DNA of 64,000 nucleotides from Metabacillus flavus. GTDB lineage: Bacteria > Bacillota > Bacilli > Bacillales > Bacillaceae. A program made the position numbers and the translations under genes. The stretch spans positions 2,604,001 through 2,668,000 of the forward strand of contig NZ_JAGVRK010000001.1 in assembly GCF_018283675.1 (NCBI RefSeq). The letters are read 5' to 3'. Positions 28,576 to 38,340 of this stretch are shown here, in pieces. The number at the start of each line of letters is the position of its first letter. Position 1 is the first letter of the stretch. Under the pieces are notes generated by a model that saw nothing but the letters and a program-made list of their open reading frames with translations, had not been told where the DNA came from and made no database searches.

Positions 28576-29627
28576 TCATGCCGGACTAGCCGGACTCCAT
28601 GCTCCAAAACGACCCTCAGGACAGCGGTGACAGGTACGGCGATAATCAGTCCGAAAATTCCTGCAAGCTCACCGCCAGCAGCGAGCGCCAGCATAATAAC
28701 AATGGGATGCATATGCAGGCTTCTTCCAACAATCAGAGGACTGATTACGTTTCCTTCAAGAAATTGCAGAACCAAAATGATAATAACCACGGTAATCACC
28801 GTTTGTGTCGACATCGCTGCCGCAAGAATCAAAGCCGGAATTGCACCGATCACAGGACCAAAATAAGGAATCACATTCGTGACCGCTATAATCATCCCAA
28901 GCACAAGCGGGTACTTTACACCAAAGAACCAAAGAGAAAGAAACGCCAGCAGTCCGATAATGACACAAACAAAAAACTGGCCCCGAATGTAGCTTCCGAG
29001 AGACTCATCTGCATCCCTCAGCAGCTCCTTTCCACTTCTTCTCCATTTTTTCGGCGTCAAATACCAGGCAGTTTTTTTCAACAGCGAAAAATCCTTCAGC
29101 ATATAAAAAACCAGAAACGGAATAAGCGTCAAAATCACTGCGTTATCAAACAGCGAACGAATGGAGTAGATAATGCCATCAATCATTCCTGACAGCCACT
29201 GCTCCGCCTCTCCAAGCAAACCCTCCACCCGATGATGCAGCCCCATCGGCCAATGATCCGTCTGATCCCTGATCATCGTAAGCCAGCCCTCATAAAGCTT
29301 CACCATCCGCGGCGCATTCGCCGAAAGTTCCATCAGCTGATTAATAAGCAGCGGAATCCCCCGATAAAATCCATATCCAATCGACCCGAAAAACAGTAAA
29401 TAAATAATGAGAATCGAAAGCGTTCTTGGAAGCCCCGTTTCATGCAGCTTCTCTACAATCGGATGAAGCAAATACGTAATAAACGAAGCAATCAAAAACG
29501 GTATAATAATCGCCTGCAGCATAATCCAAAACGGATTCCACACCATTCTCAGCTTAAGAAATAAATAAAGGGATAATAAAGACAGCAAAATAATTCCCGC
29601 TCTTAGCAGGATCTTTTTTTCTTTCAC
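28572..29627 (-). CDS. yrrI: AI-2E family transporter YrrI
   Basis: Polytopic membrane protein of 351 residues from the UPF0118/AI-2E transporter family, with about seven to eight hydrophobic helices and the conserved C-terminal PYFGPVIGAIPALILA and LAAGGELAGIFGLIIAVP. Start is GTG behind GGAGGGG. Substrate unknown; the family name does not prove autoinducer transport. Confidence 0.9.
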   Translation of the reverse strand: MKEKKILLRAGIILLSLLSLYLFLKLRMVWNPFWIMLQAIIIPFLIASFITYLLHPIVEKLHETGLPRTLSILIIYLLFFGSIGYGFYRGIPLLINQLMELSANAPRMVKLYEGWLTMIRDQTDHWPMGLHHRVEGLLGEAEQWLSGMIDGIIYSIRSLFDNAVILTLIPFLVFYMLKDFSLLKKTAWYLTPKKWRRSGKELLRDADESLGSYIRGQFFVCVIIGLLAFLSLWFFGVKYPLVLGMIIAVTNVIPYFGPVIGAIPALILAAAMSTQTVITVVIIILVLQFLEGNVISPLIVGRSLHMHPIVIMLALAAGGELAGIFGLIIAVPVTAVLRVVLEHGVRLVRHD

Positions 29628-29691
29628 GGGGCATCCCCTCCGGAGATTAGTTTGGGGGGAATTGGGGGGGATTATGCAGGGGGCATTCGAT

Positions 29692-30657
29692 TTATATATT
29701 GATTTTATAAGCAGTGGATCTGTAACTGCCTGTCGTATCCAAGTTCAAGGATTTCAATAGCCTTTTTACAGTAGAGCTGGAAGACAGGTTTAAGAAGGAT
29801 TTTGCCTCACGATTTGATATCGAATTTTGAAACAAATGGGCGTAATCCTCTAATGCTTCAATATGTGCATCCTTTGAAGTGATTCCACATAAACCGCACA
29901 TCCACACTGAATTTTTAAGCCTTCTCATTGTTAACTTCGAACACTTAATACAATAAACCCCCGGCAAGATATTATGTGTGGAAATTTGATGCTTTGACAT
30001 CATGTTTTTTTCTAGATCAGAATGAGCAGCCAATAGTTTATTACTTAATTCGTCCAGCTGTTCTGATGTAAGGAATTCTTTTTGGTATACCTTTTCAAGT
30101 TCCTTTATTTTGAAAGGGATTGTATTACAATGAAGCACCTTACGAAGGATATCATGATTATTTTGAGAGGTTTCAAGCATGGTACGAGGATTTCCAATTG
30201 CAACGTATTCCTGTATAGGAAGTACAGGGAGGCTGTTTTTTCTTAACCAATTTACCAATTGCAGTCTTTGCCGTTTAACTTGCACAATTGGATCGGGAAA
30301 GGGCTCCTTTATATTGTTTTGAATTCTAATGAGCTGATTGAAATCAGAATCGAAAATTAGGGTTCCTGCTATATTCTTCACTTCAAGAATAGTAATAAAT
30401 GACCGAGATAGCAACAGTACATCTATCTGAAAAAAATGGATGCCGTCATGCAGCCTTAAATCATGGAATATTTGATAGGTCTCTGCTGGAAGAAAGCTAA
30501 GGGGATATTCCATTTCCTTTTCTCCTTTATATCCCGCTGTTTGAATAGCTAAGTCTTGGAGTACAGCTTCATAGTTAGGATGATCAGGGTCGAGTCTTCT
30601 TTTTAATGCCTGAAGTTGCTTCAGAGAACGAGGAATTTGCAGGGGTTTGTTAATCAT
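29692..30657 (-). CDS. NERD domain protein with zinc ribbon
   Basis: Protein of 321 residues. The NERD (nuclease-related) domain covers about residues 40-160, with the acidic/lysine core FFQIDVLLLSRSFITILEVKNIAG resembling restriction-nuclease-type Asp...ExK sites. A zinc ribbon (CIKC ... CGLC, about 237-260) and a C-terminal winged-helix-like part follow. It stands alone between yrrI and a repeat-rich spacer where B. subtilis, as I recall, has glnQHMP. The coding region looks more AT-rich than its neighbours, so it may be a later arrival. Cellular role unknown. Confidence 0.85.
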   Translation of the reverse strand: MINKPLQIPRSLKQLQALKRRLDPDHPNYEAVLQDLAIQTAGYKGEKEMEYPLSFLPAETYQIFHDLRLHDGIHFFQIDVLLLSRSFITILEVKNIAGTLIFDSDFNQLIRIQNNIKEPFPDPIVQVKRQRLQLVNWLRKNSLPVLPIQEYVAIGNPRTMLETSQNNHDILRKVLHCNTIPFKIKELEKVYQKEFLTSEQLDELSNKLLAAHSDLEKNMMSKHQISTHNILPGVYCIKCSKLTMRRLKNSVWMCGLCGITSKDAHIEALEDYAHLFQNSISNREAKSFLNLSSSSTVKRLLKSLNLDTTGSYRSTAYKINI

Positions 30658-30746
30658 TTAAGACTCTCCTTCCAATGTCACTCATTTTAATTCCACTTCC
30701 GCTAATAAAACTCCTTCTACATTATTATTGCCGGGCAAAATAATTT

Positions 30747-30830
30747 TACGGGCAATTTCTTGTCGATTACGGGCAACTATTTGTCGATTGCGGGCACAAA
30801 CGTGTCGATATCAGGCAGTTCTGTGTCGAT
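30747..30830. repeat. Four tandem 21-bp repeats
   Basis: Units at 30747-30767, 30768-30788, 30789-30809 and 30810-30830 share the pattern TACGGGCA, five variable bases, then GTCGAT. A degenerate half unit precedes (30731-30746) and a diverged one follows (30831 on). The unit length of seven codons produces a spurious repetitive plus-strand ORF. The repeats lie upstream of the NERD gene and beyond the terminator of the DUF3918 gene. Confidence 0.85.
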
Positions 30831-30895
30831 TACGGCCAAACCGACACAACTCTCTATTTTCCGACAAATTCCGCACCCGCATACATCCTCCAAAA

Positions 30896-30927
30896 CAATA
30901 AAAAACCCCCGCAACATGCGGAGGTTT
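30896..30927 (-). terminator. Terminator after the DUF3918 gene
   Basis: Minus-strand stem AAACCTCCGCA / TGCGGGGGTTT (with G-U pairs), then TTTTTATTG. It lies about 14 bases after the stop at 30941. Confidence 0.75.
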
Positions 30928-30940
30928 CCACCAACTGCAA

Positions 30941-31072
30941 TTAAAACATTTTCTTCATCTGGCGCTGCCAGTTTTTTTTCATTTTGCGGGTATTCATGCG
31001 TTTGCCGCTCATTGCGTAGGTTGCGGCAGCGCCGATTCCCATTGAAATTATTGAGGTCATGGTGCGGTTCAT
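30941..31072 (-). CDS. DUF3918-like small basic protein
   Basis: 43 residues, MNRTMTSIISMGIGAAATYA followed by a strongly basic Met/Lys/Arg tail ending QMKKMF. GGAGG lies eight bases before the ATG. The Ala/Gly-rich hydrophobic N-terminus and basic tail fit DUF3918 peptides of Bacillaceae. Function unknown. Confidence 0.7.
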   Translation of the reverse strand: MNRTMTSIISMGIGAAATYAMSGKRMNTRKMKKNWQRQMKKMF

Positions 31073-31098
31073 GGCGTTTTCCTCCTTTAATTTCGAAT

Positions 31099-31296
31099 TT
31101 AGATTACAGTACGGTCTTTTTCGTCAAACAAGTCATCAAGTGAGCTTAAGGTACCGTCCTCTTCAACCTGATGGGTTAAAATCATTCCTTTGGATACCGA
31201 AAGCTCGATAAAGCAGCCCCAGCAATAGTACTGGTTTACTCCTATTTTTCCAAGGTCCTTGCATTGGCAGTTCGGGCATTTTAACAAACCGGGCAC
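31099..31296 (-). CDS. Small zinc-ribbon protein, unknown function
   Basis: 65 residues with two CxxC pairs (LKCPNCQC and YYCWGCFI, about residues 7-31) that would bind one zinc, then an acidic tail (LDDLFDEKD). It begins three bases after the yrrD stop and is probably co-transcribed with it. No named family recognised. Confidence 0.75.
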   Translation of the reverse strand: MPGLLKCPNCQCKDLGKIGVNQYYCWGCFIELSVSKGMILTHQVEEDGTLSSLDDLFDEKDRTVI

Positions 31297-31299
31297 ACC

Positions 31300-31782
31300 T
31301 CACTCTTGAATCACATCCATGACGATGGCATCTTTGCTTACCATAAGTTCCTCGCTTAAGGGGTTTACTTTTTTTCGCCCTTCGGTTAGATCAGCGAAGA
31401 ATCCGTCTGTCAGTTCGTATGCTACGATTGTGCCCAGTTGTTCTGTAAAATATACGTCTTCCAAAAGCCCGAGCTGTTCTCCGGTTTTCGAATAGACGGT
31501 TTTGTTAAACAGCTGCCCATTGCCGCGGAACCGGTAGTCTTCTTTCGCAGCAGCAAGCGGCTGCAGCTGTTCCGGATCTCGCACCATCACTCCGTCTTCT
31601 CCTACTGAATCAATGCAGGCCAGCGGAACGAAGCGGTCTTTCTTGAATAGGCCTTTGCCGTCCATAATGAGTCCGGAAACACGCCCGTCTGTGCTGATGA
31701 CTAAATCCGTAATTTTGCCTATGCAGGCTGCATTTCTTGCATCAAAAACCGGAAGTCCCTTTAATGTTCCGTATGTCCGCAA
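31300..31782 (-). CDS. yrrD: PRC-barrel domain protein YrrD
   Basis: 160 residues with two PRC-barrel-like halves (LKGLPVFDARNAACIGKITD and NKTVYSKTGEQLGLLEDVYF). Such domains act in RNA processing or membrane-associated photosynthetic and sporulation proteins; no specific role is known. The TTG at 31782 gives LRTYGTLKGLPV, matching the family start, behind a GGTGGGAG site; an upstream GTG at 31809 is the alternative. Confidence 0.8.
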   Translation of the reverse strand: MRTYGTLKGLPVFDARNAACIGKITDLVISTDGRVSGLIMDGKGLFKKDRFVPLACIDSVGEDGVMVRDPEQLQPLAAAKEDYRFRGNGQLFNKTVYSKTGEQLGLLEDVYFTEQLGTIVAYELTDGFFADLTEGRKKVNPLSEELMVSKDAIVMDVIQE

Positions 31783-31940
31783 GATGATCTCCCACCTTTC
31801 CGAACACACTTAGGATTCTTCCTCAACCTTAAAGTCATACGGCGTAACGTTTTCCAACCGGTTAATCACATTAGGTTTGATATTTCCCAAATGTGGTATT
31901 TAATAACAAGCAATCATACCAACACTGAGGACGTGATTTC

Positions 31941-32090
31941 ATGAATGAACACAAAGATGTCGAGGTAAGAGAAAAGAGGAAGGATTCAAGTCTTGTTGCA
32001 TCTACCTTTATCAAGTATGCCGCTTATCTAATCATCTTTTTCGGAGTCATTTGGTTTTTAATCAGCTATATATTACCGATGTTTAATTAA
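31941..32090 (+). CDS. Small single-pass membrane protein
   Basis: 49 residues: a charged N-terminal half (MNEHKDVEVREKRKDSS) and one membrane helix (AAYLIIFFGVIWFLISYILP). A GAGGACGTGA sequence nine bases ahead is a moderate ribosome site. It is the only plus-strand gene here and has a strong terminator. No family recognised. Confidence 0.65.
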   Translation: MNEHKDVEVREKRKDSSLVASTFIKYAAYLIIFFGVIWFLISYILPMFN

Positions 32091-32126
32091 AAAAGCCGCC
32101 TGGCACTCACCAGGCGGCTTTTTTAC
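32087..32126. terminator. Bidirectional terminator after the small membrane gene and recD2
   Basis: Perfect stem AAAAGCCGCCTGG / CCAGGCGGCTTTT with a CACTCA loop, T-runs on both strands. Confidence 0.92.
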
Positions 32127-34495
32127 ATAAAATCAAATGGTGTTATATTTTCCATTCCAATATTCGCATCGCTTACATCAAACGGCAGGAGCTTCTGAAG
32201 TTCATCTTCTTCTTCTGTAAATTTATTCAGCCTCTGTTTTAATGAAGTTTGGCGCTCCAGCTGATCTCTGTTTTCAATTCCGCGTATAAAGGCTTCTTCC
32301 TCCCCGCACATGATCAGGAATTTTTTGCTTCTAGTGATCGCGGTGTAAATCAAATTCCTGCGGAGCATACGATAATAGCTCTTTACAACAGGCAAAACGA
32401 CGATTGGAAACTCGCTTCCCTGCGATTTATGGATGGAACAGCAGTAGGCATGGGTGAATTGCGAAAAATCGGACCGGGTATAGGTGACTTCGTTTCCATC
32501 AAAGGAAACGACAATCATATCTTCTTTTTCCGTATTCTCTTTCGCGTAAAAGATGGATTCAATTTCGCCCATATCACCGTTAAACACGTTGCTTTCCGGC
32601 TGATTGACAAGCTGAAGCACTTTATCGCCGATCCGGTAGATGAGGTCGCCGAATTTCATTTCCCGCTTCGTACTCGAGGCCGGATTAAAAATATCCTGCA
32701 GCAGAATATTAAGCTGGTCAATTCCCGCTGGTCCTCTGTACATAGGCGCCAGTACCTGAATATCCCGGGCCGTGAAGCCCTTTTTTTTCGCATTCTCGAC
32801 TACTTTCCGAACGACTTCTTTAACCTGGCCGGAGGCGCATTTAATAAAGGAGCGGTCCGAGGTCGGGTTTTTCAAGTCGGACGGGGTTTTCCCATCTTTT
32901 ATGTGGTGAGCGAGCTCGATGATCGATGAACCTTCCGCTTGGCGGTAAATATCAGTCAGCCTGACAGTCGGCACTTCCTTTGAGGCAAGCAAGTCCCTTA
33001 AAACCTGACCGGGGCCGACAGAAGGAAGCTGGTCTTCATCTCCTACCATGACTACCTGAATTTGCTTTGGCAGCGATTTAAAAAGCTGATTGGCGAGCCA
33101 GATATCGACCATGGACATTTCATCAATGATTAAAAGCTTTCCTTCAATCGGGTTATCCTCATTGCGGTCAAATCCCTCCGATCCGTTCCAGCCAAGAAGC
33201 CTGTGGATGGTGACGGCGGGCATTCCTGTCGATTCACTCATTCTTTTTGCAGCCCGTCCAGTGGGGGCGACGAGCAAAATCGGAAAAGGCTCATCTTTTT
33301 TATATTCGCCGGGGTCCAAAGAACAGCCGTGCAAATCAGAGTATAGTTCTACAATTCCCCGAATGACGGTCGTTTTACCGGTACCTGGTCCGCCAGTTAA
33401 AAGCAGCATGGGTGTCATCAGAGCTCTTTGAATCGCTTCCTTTTGGCTTGGTGCGTATGTAACCTTCATTCTTTCCTCAAGATTGCCGAGGGACAGCAGG
33501 AATTCAGATTCCGGGAACAAATCATCATATTCAGTTTGCTCGAGGATTTGCTGAATGTGCTCGGCTACTTTCTTTTCAGAGTAGTAAAGGATTGGAAAAT
33601 AGATCCTTCCTTCATCGGCAATCAGCTGTTTGCTCTCAGCAAGCGCTGCAATCTGTGCAGAAATGTTTTCTGTGCTTACCTGCCCTTTGTTTGAGGCAGT
33701 GAGGAGCTGCCTGGTCTTTTCAATTAGCTGGTCCTCCGTTAGGTAAACATGACCTTCCTGTGAACTCGACTGTTCAATGGTATACAGACAGGCGGCATTG
33801 ATTCGTTCAGGACTGTTGCCTGAAATTCCTAAATGATGCGCCAGTTCATCAGCTTTTCCAAAGCCTATTCCCTCAACGTCTTTAACAAGCTGGAAGGGAT
33901 TTTCCTGGATTTTTTCAAGCGTCTGATCCTGATACTGCTGGTAAATTTTCATTGAAAGCTGCGGACCGAATCCAAATTGGGACAGGGAAATCATTATTTG
34001 CTCCAGTCCCTGGTGCTGCTTTAACGTTTGGGCAAGGATGTCGGCTTTTTCTTTGTTCACCTTTGGAATTTTATGAAGGACAGACGGATCCTGCATGATT
34101 TTTGAAATTGCGGCTGTTCCAAGCTGTCCTACAATGATTTCCGCTGTTTTTTTCCCGATGCCTTTAAATAAGTCACTTGAAAGATATTGGATGATTCCTT
34201 CTTCTGTATTGGGAATATCTTTTCTGAAGTGATCGGTTTGAAATTGCATGCCGAACTTCGGATGGTGTTTGACCACTCCGTAGAACAGGTAGGTTTCTTC
34301 TTCAGCAAGGAGAGGAAAATAACCGGTTACGGTAATTTCTTTCTCATCGAATTCAAGATTGGACTCCAGCAGTTTTGCCTTCAGAACGGTATAGAGGTTC
34401 TGCTCGTTATGGAAAATCACCGCCCTTATGACCGCTTTGACAAAAGGCTTTTCCTCATGATTAGCGCTGGAAAGCTCATCCATCGATATTTGCAT
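32123..34495 (-). CDS. recD2: ATP-dependent DNA helicase RecD2
   Basis: Superfamily 1B 5'-3' helicase of 790 residues (yrrC), the long RecD2 form used without RecBC. An N-terminal extension with helix-hairpin-helix segments (FKGIGKKTAEIIVGQLG, VEGIGFGKADELAHHLG) precedes the motor domain with Walker A GGPGTGKTTVIRG (about residue 365), Walker B LLIIDEMSMVD, and C-terminal motif VI (YTAITRSKKFLI). B. subtilis RecD2 protects against DNA damage and affects replication fork progression. Confidence 0.96.
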   Translation of the reverse strand: MQISMDELSSANHEEKPFVKAVIRAVIFHNEQNLYTVLKAKLLESNLEFDEKEITVTGYFPLLAEEETYLFYGVVKHHPKFGMQFQTDHFRKDIPNTEEGIIQYLSSDLFKGIGKKTAEIIVGQLGTAAISKIMQDPSVLHKIPKVNKEKADILAQTLKQHQGLEQIMISLSQFGFGPQLSMKIYQQYQDQTLEKIQENPFQLVKDVEGIGFGKADELAHHLGISGNSPERINAACLYTIEQSSSQEGHVYLTEDQLIEKTRQLLTASNKGQVSTENISAQIAALAESKQLIADEGRIYFPILYYSEKKVAEHIQQILEQTEYDDLFPESEFLLSLGNLEERMKVTYAPSQKEAIQRALMTPMLLLTGGPGTGKTTVIRGIVELYSDLHGCSLDPGEYKKDEPFPILLVAPTGRAAKRMSESTGMPAVTIHRLLGWNGSEGFDRNEDNPIEGKLLIIDEMSMVDIWLANQLFKSLPKQIQVVMVGDEDQLPSVGPGQVLRDLLASKEVPTVRLTDIYRQAEGSSIIELAHHIKDGKTPSDLKNPTSDRSFIKCASGQVKEVVRKVVENAKKKGFTARDIQVLAPMYRGPAGIDQLNILLQDIFNPASSTKREMKFGDLIYRIGDKVLQLVNQPESNVFNGDMGEIESIFYAKENTEKEDMIVVSFDGNEVTYTRSDFSQFTHAYCCSIHKSQGSEFPIVVLPVVKSYYRMLRRNLIYTAITRSKKFLIMCGEEEAFIRGIENRDQLERQTSLKQRLNKFTEEEDELQKLLPFDVSDANIGMENITPFDFM

Positions 34496-34528
34496 TTGCT
34501 TTTCCTCCCCTCCTGTATAATTGTTTCT

Positions 34529-35194
34529 TTAAGATTTGCCCAGTGCATCTGCCATTAGCTTTTTGCCGTTTAAAGCCAATACATGATCGGGCTGAATGGA
34601 AACGGCTTTTGAAAACATTTCATATGCTTCCTGTCCTTTTTCTTCAAAGGAATAGGCTACCCCAAGGTTATAATAAGCATCTGCATGATTCGGATCCAGC
34701 TCAATCACCTGCAGGAATTCCTTTGCTGCATGCTCGATTTGTCCTTGAGATGCCAGGCACAGGCCGTATTGAAAGCGTGCATCGGCATCTTCTCCGTTCA
34801 TTTCAACCGCTCTCATAAAGTACGGAAGCGCTAATCTTTCCTTGCTGAGCTGGATGAGGGACATTCCTGTCATAAAATAAGCATCTGCTTCTTCAAGCCC
34901 TTCATTCATTGCCAATGTAAAGGATTTTGCTGCCTTTTCAAACTCGCCTTTTTCATAATAGACATTGCCTTTTCCGTATTGTGCAGTAGCTGATTTAGGA
35001 TCAAGCTCTAGGGCTTTACTGAAAAAGTTTTCCGCTTTGCTGAATTCATTTATGGAAGCAAGCAGATTGCCGAAGTTCACATACAAAACCGGGTTGGAAG
35101 GTTCTTCACTAATTGCTTCCGTAAAATATTTAGCCGCCTGCTCCAGCTCTCCCTGCTGCATGGATTGAATGCCTAATTGATTTTTATCCATCAT
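34529..35194 (-). CDS. yrrB: TPR repeat protein YrrB
   Basis: About 221 residues composed of six tetratricopeptide repeats of 34 residues (for example AQYGKGNVYYEKGEFEKAAK and ADAYYNLGVAYSFEEKGQEA). Such scaffolds mediate protein contacts. Located between mnmA and recD2 as in B. subtilis; partner unknown. ATGs at 35194 and 35191 follow GAGGAG closely. Confidence 0.88.
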   Translation of the reverse strand: MMDKNQLGIQSMQQGELEQAAKYFTEAISEEPSNPVLYVNFGNLLASINEFSKAENFFSKALELDPKSATAQYGKGNVYYEKGEFEKAAKSFTLAMNEGLEEADAYFMTGMSLIQLSKERLALPYFMRAVEMNGEDADARFQYGLCLASQGQIEHAAKEFLQVIELDPNHADAYYNLGVAYSFEEKGQEAYEMFSKAVSIQPDHVLALNGKKLMADALGKS

Positions 35195-35215
35195 CAATCT
35201 CCTCACATTATGTAA

Positions 35216-35296
35216 AGTAAAAAGGACTGCTCAAATTTCGCCAGACCCATCATACAGCTCTAGGCTGATTGGCCGAACATCCTTCGAGACAGTCCT
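35216..35296 (-). ncRNA. Structured RNA element / extended terminator between mnmA and yrrB
   Basis: On the minus strand an outer stem AGGACTG(T)CTC pairs with GAGCAGTCCT (35286-35296 with 35223-35232) and is followed by TTTTTACTTT. Inside, TTC(G)GCCA pairs with TGGCGAA and CAGC with GCTG around CTAGA. Three nested helices over 74 bases are far more elaborate than a simple terminator. It starts seven bases after the mnmA stop and ends just before the yrrB ribosome site. No known RNA family recognised. Confidence 0.55.
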
Positions 35297-35303
35297 GCTT
35301 GCA

Positions 35304-36425
<1,122 letters not shown>

Positions 36426-36436
36426 TCACCTCTATT

Positions 36437-37579
36437 CTAAGCTGTAATCCTTTTTACGATTTCGGCTATTTTTTGAGCAGCCTGCTCAACCTCTTCGACT
36501 GTATTTCCGAGTCCAAAGCTAAAGCGAATGGACGATGCAGGCCGGTTAGAATCTTTTCCATACATGGCTGTCAGCACATGTGAGGGATCGATCGAACCAG
36601 CTGTGCAAGCAGATCCGCTTGAAGCGGAGATTCCTGCTAAATCCAGGTTAACAAGAAAGGATTCAACATTTGTACCGGGAAAATATACGTTCAGGACATG
36701 AGGGAGGCCTTTTTCAAGTGACCCATTTACTTCAAATGAAACACCGTTGCTGCGAAAAACTTCGGCCATCTTATTTTTCATGGCCTTGTATTCCTGCACC
36801 TTGTCTTCTCTCATATTCTCAGCGAGTACAGCTGCCTTATGCAATCCCGCTGCTCCTGCAGCATTTTCAGTCCCTGCCCGCCTTTTCAGCTCCTGCTCGC
36901 CGCCGAATACACGGGGCTTGAGCTTTAGGCCGGTTTTAATATACAAAAAACCAATTCCTTTAGGTCCATTAAGTTTGTGGCCTGAAACAGACATCAGGTC
37001 GACATTCAGCTCCTGCACATTCAAGCTTAATACACCAAATGCCTGAACGGCATCTGTATGGAAGACCGCCTGATGATGTTTCAGCCGTTCGCCTATTTCC
37101 TTAATCGGCTGAATCGTTCCAACTTCATTGTTTCCGTACATAACGGTAACAAGAATGGTTTCTTCGGTAAGTGCCTGATCGAAATCCTGAAGTGAGATTT
37201 CTCCAGCTTCATTAACCGGAAGATACGTAACCTGGAATCCTTCCTTCTCCAGAAACTCACATGTGTGCAGAACAGCATGATGCTCAACAGCTGTCGTGAT
37301 AATGTGATTTCCTTTGGAGCGGTTTGCGTACGCGCTGCCGAGGATGGCCAGATTATCCGCTTCTGTTCCTCCGCTGGTAAAAATAATTTCGTTCGCCTTC
37401 GCACCGATTATTGAGGCAATCTCATCTCTTGCTTTATCCAAAATACGCCGGCTTTCTCTGCCATGCGCATGGATGCTGGATGGATTACCGAACGTTTCGG
37501 CCATAAATGAAGTCATCGTATCTATAACAGCTGGATGCATTGGTGATGTGGCTGCATGATCCAGATATATTCGTGACAT
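36437..37579 (-). CDS. yrvO: Cysteine desulfurase YrvO
   Basis: PLP-dependent NifS/IscS-like enzyme of 380 residues. LDHAATSPMHP opens the protein, the PLP lysine is in SVSGHKLNGPKG, and the persulfide cysteine in SSGSACTAGSIDPSHVL. Position between cymR and mnmA supports dedication to tRNA thiolation rather than general Fe-S assembly. Confidence 0.95.
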   Translation of the reverse strand: MSRIYLDHAATSPMHPAVIDTMTSFMAETFGNPSSIHAHGRESRRILDKARDEIASIIGAKANEIIFTSGGTEADNLAILGSAYANRSKGNHIITTAVEHHAVLHTCEFLEKEGFQVTYLPVNEAGEISLQDFDQALTEETILVTVMYGNNEVGTIQPIKEIGERLKHHQAVFHTDAVQAFGVLSLNVQELNVDLMSVSGHKLNGPKGIGFLYIKTGLKLKPRVFGGEQELKRRAGTENAAGAAGLHKAAVLAENMREDKVQEYKAMKNKMAEVFRSNGVSFEVNGSLEKGLPHVLNVYFPGTNVESFLVNLDLAGISASSGSACTAGSIDPSHVLTAMYGKDSNRPASSIRFSFGLGNTVEEVEQAAQKIAEIVKRITA

Positions 37580-37597
37580 GTTCTCACCTCTTACAGG

Positions 37598-38014
37598 TTA
37601 AATGTAAAACATATAGGATTCCTGCTCGCCGTCGGAATAGCTCGCAAGGTCTTCAAGAGTCGTACTGTCCAGTACATCCTTGACAGCATCCCGGATCCGG
37701 ATCCATAATTCCCGTTTAGCCGGCTCTTCATCCTCCAAAACTTCTACGGGGCTAATCGGTCCCTCAAGCACTCTGATAATGTCACCGGACGTTATGTTCT
37801 CCGGCTCATCTCCAAGTACATATCCGCCGTAGGCGCCCCTGATGCTTTTGACAAGTCCTGCATTTCTTAAAGGAGCAATCAGCTGCTCTAAATAATGCTC
37901 GGACAAATCATTTGTCTGAGCGATGCTTTTAAGCGAAGTTGGACCTTCGCCGTGTTTTTTTGCTAATTCAATCATGATTGTCAGACCGTATCTGCCTTTT
38001 GTCGATATTTTCAA
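37598..38014 (-). CDS. cymR: Rrf2 family repressor of cysteine metabolism
   Basis: 138 residues, starting at TTG (38014) behind AGGGGTG to give MKISTKGRYGLTIMIELAKK, as in B. subtilis CymR (yrzC). The winged helix includes LSEHYLEQLIAPLRNAGLV. The usual Fe-S cysteines of IscR are absent, as expected for CymR, which acts with CysK. It heads the cymR-yrvO-mnmA unit and probably controls the yrrT operon at 12-16 kb. Confidence 0.95.
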   Translation of the reverse strand: MKISTKGRYGLTIMIELAKKHGEGPTSLKSIAQTNDLSEHYLEQLIAPLRNAGLVKSIRGAYGGYVLGDEPENITSGDIIRVLEGPISPVEVLEDEEPAKRELWIRIRDAVKDVLDSTTLEDLASYSDGEQESYMFYI

Positions 38015-38340
38015 CCAAAACACCCCTAATCCGGTATCGTTCAAATTACAGTCAGACGGGATCAGACTGCTCTATATCAATTATCCTTAAAATAAAATCT
38101 ATAAAAGTTCATCCATTAAATAAGGATTTCCTGTTTCTGCTATTTGTAATTCCATGAAAACCTATGTCATTATACCATAATTAAGAGGGTGTCCGCTTGA
38201 AAACCGCAGGACCGATTGGAATATTATAATGAAATAGAACTGGTATTGCAAAGAATGTGTACCGCAAATCTCCTCCCTGCAAACAAAATGAAAACATACT
38301 ATAATAGGGAGCACACATGATATTTTTGGGAGAGATCGAA

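Noticed and set aside
30760-31143. Plus-strand ORF of 127 residues with a seven-residue repeat
   Set aside because: The repeat comes from the 21-bp DNA repeats; the ORF runs antisense through a terminator and the DUF3918 gene and has no ribosome site.
38156-38240. Regulatory element in the cymR-rarA gap
   Set aside because: Only AT-rich sequence and a short imperfect hairpin near 38046-38070 were seen; no recognised motif.
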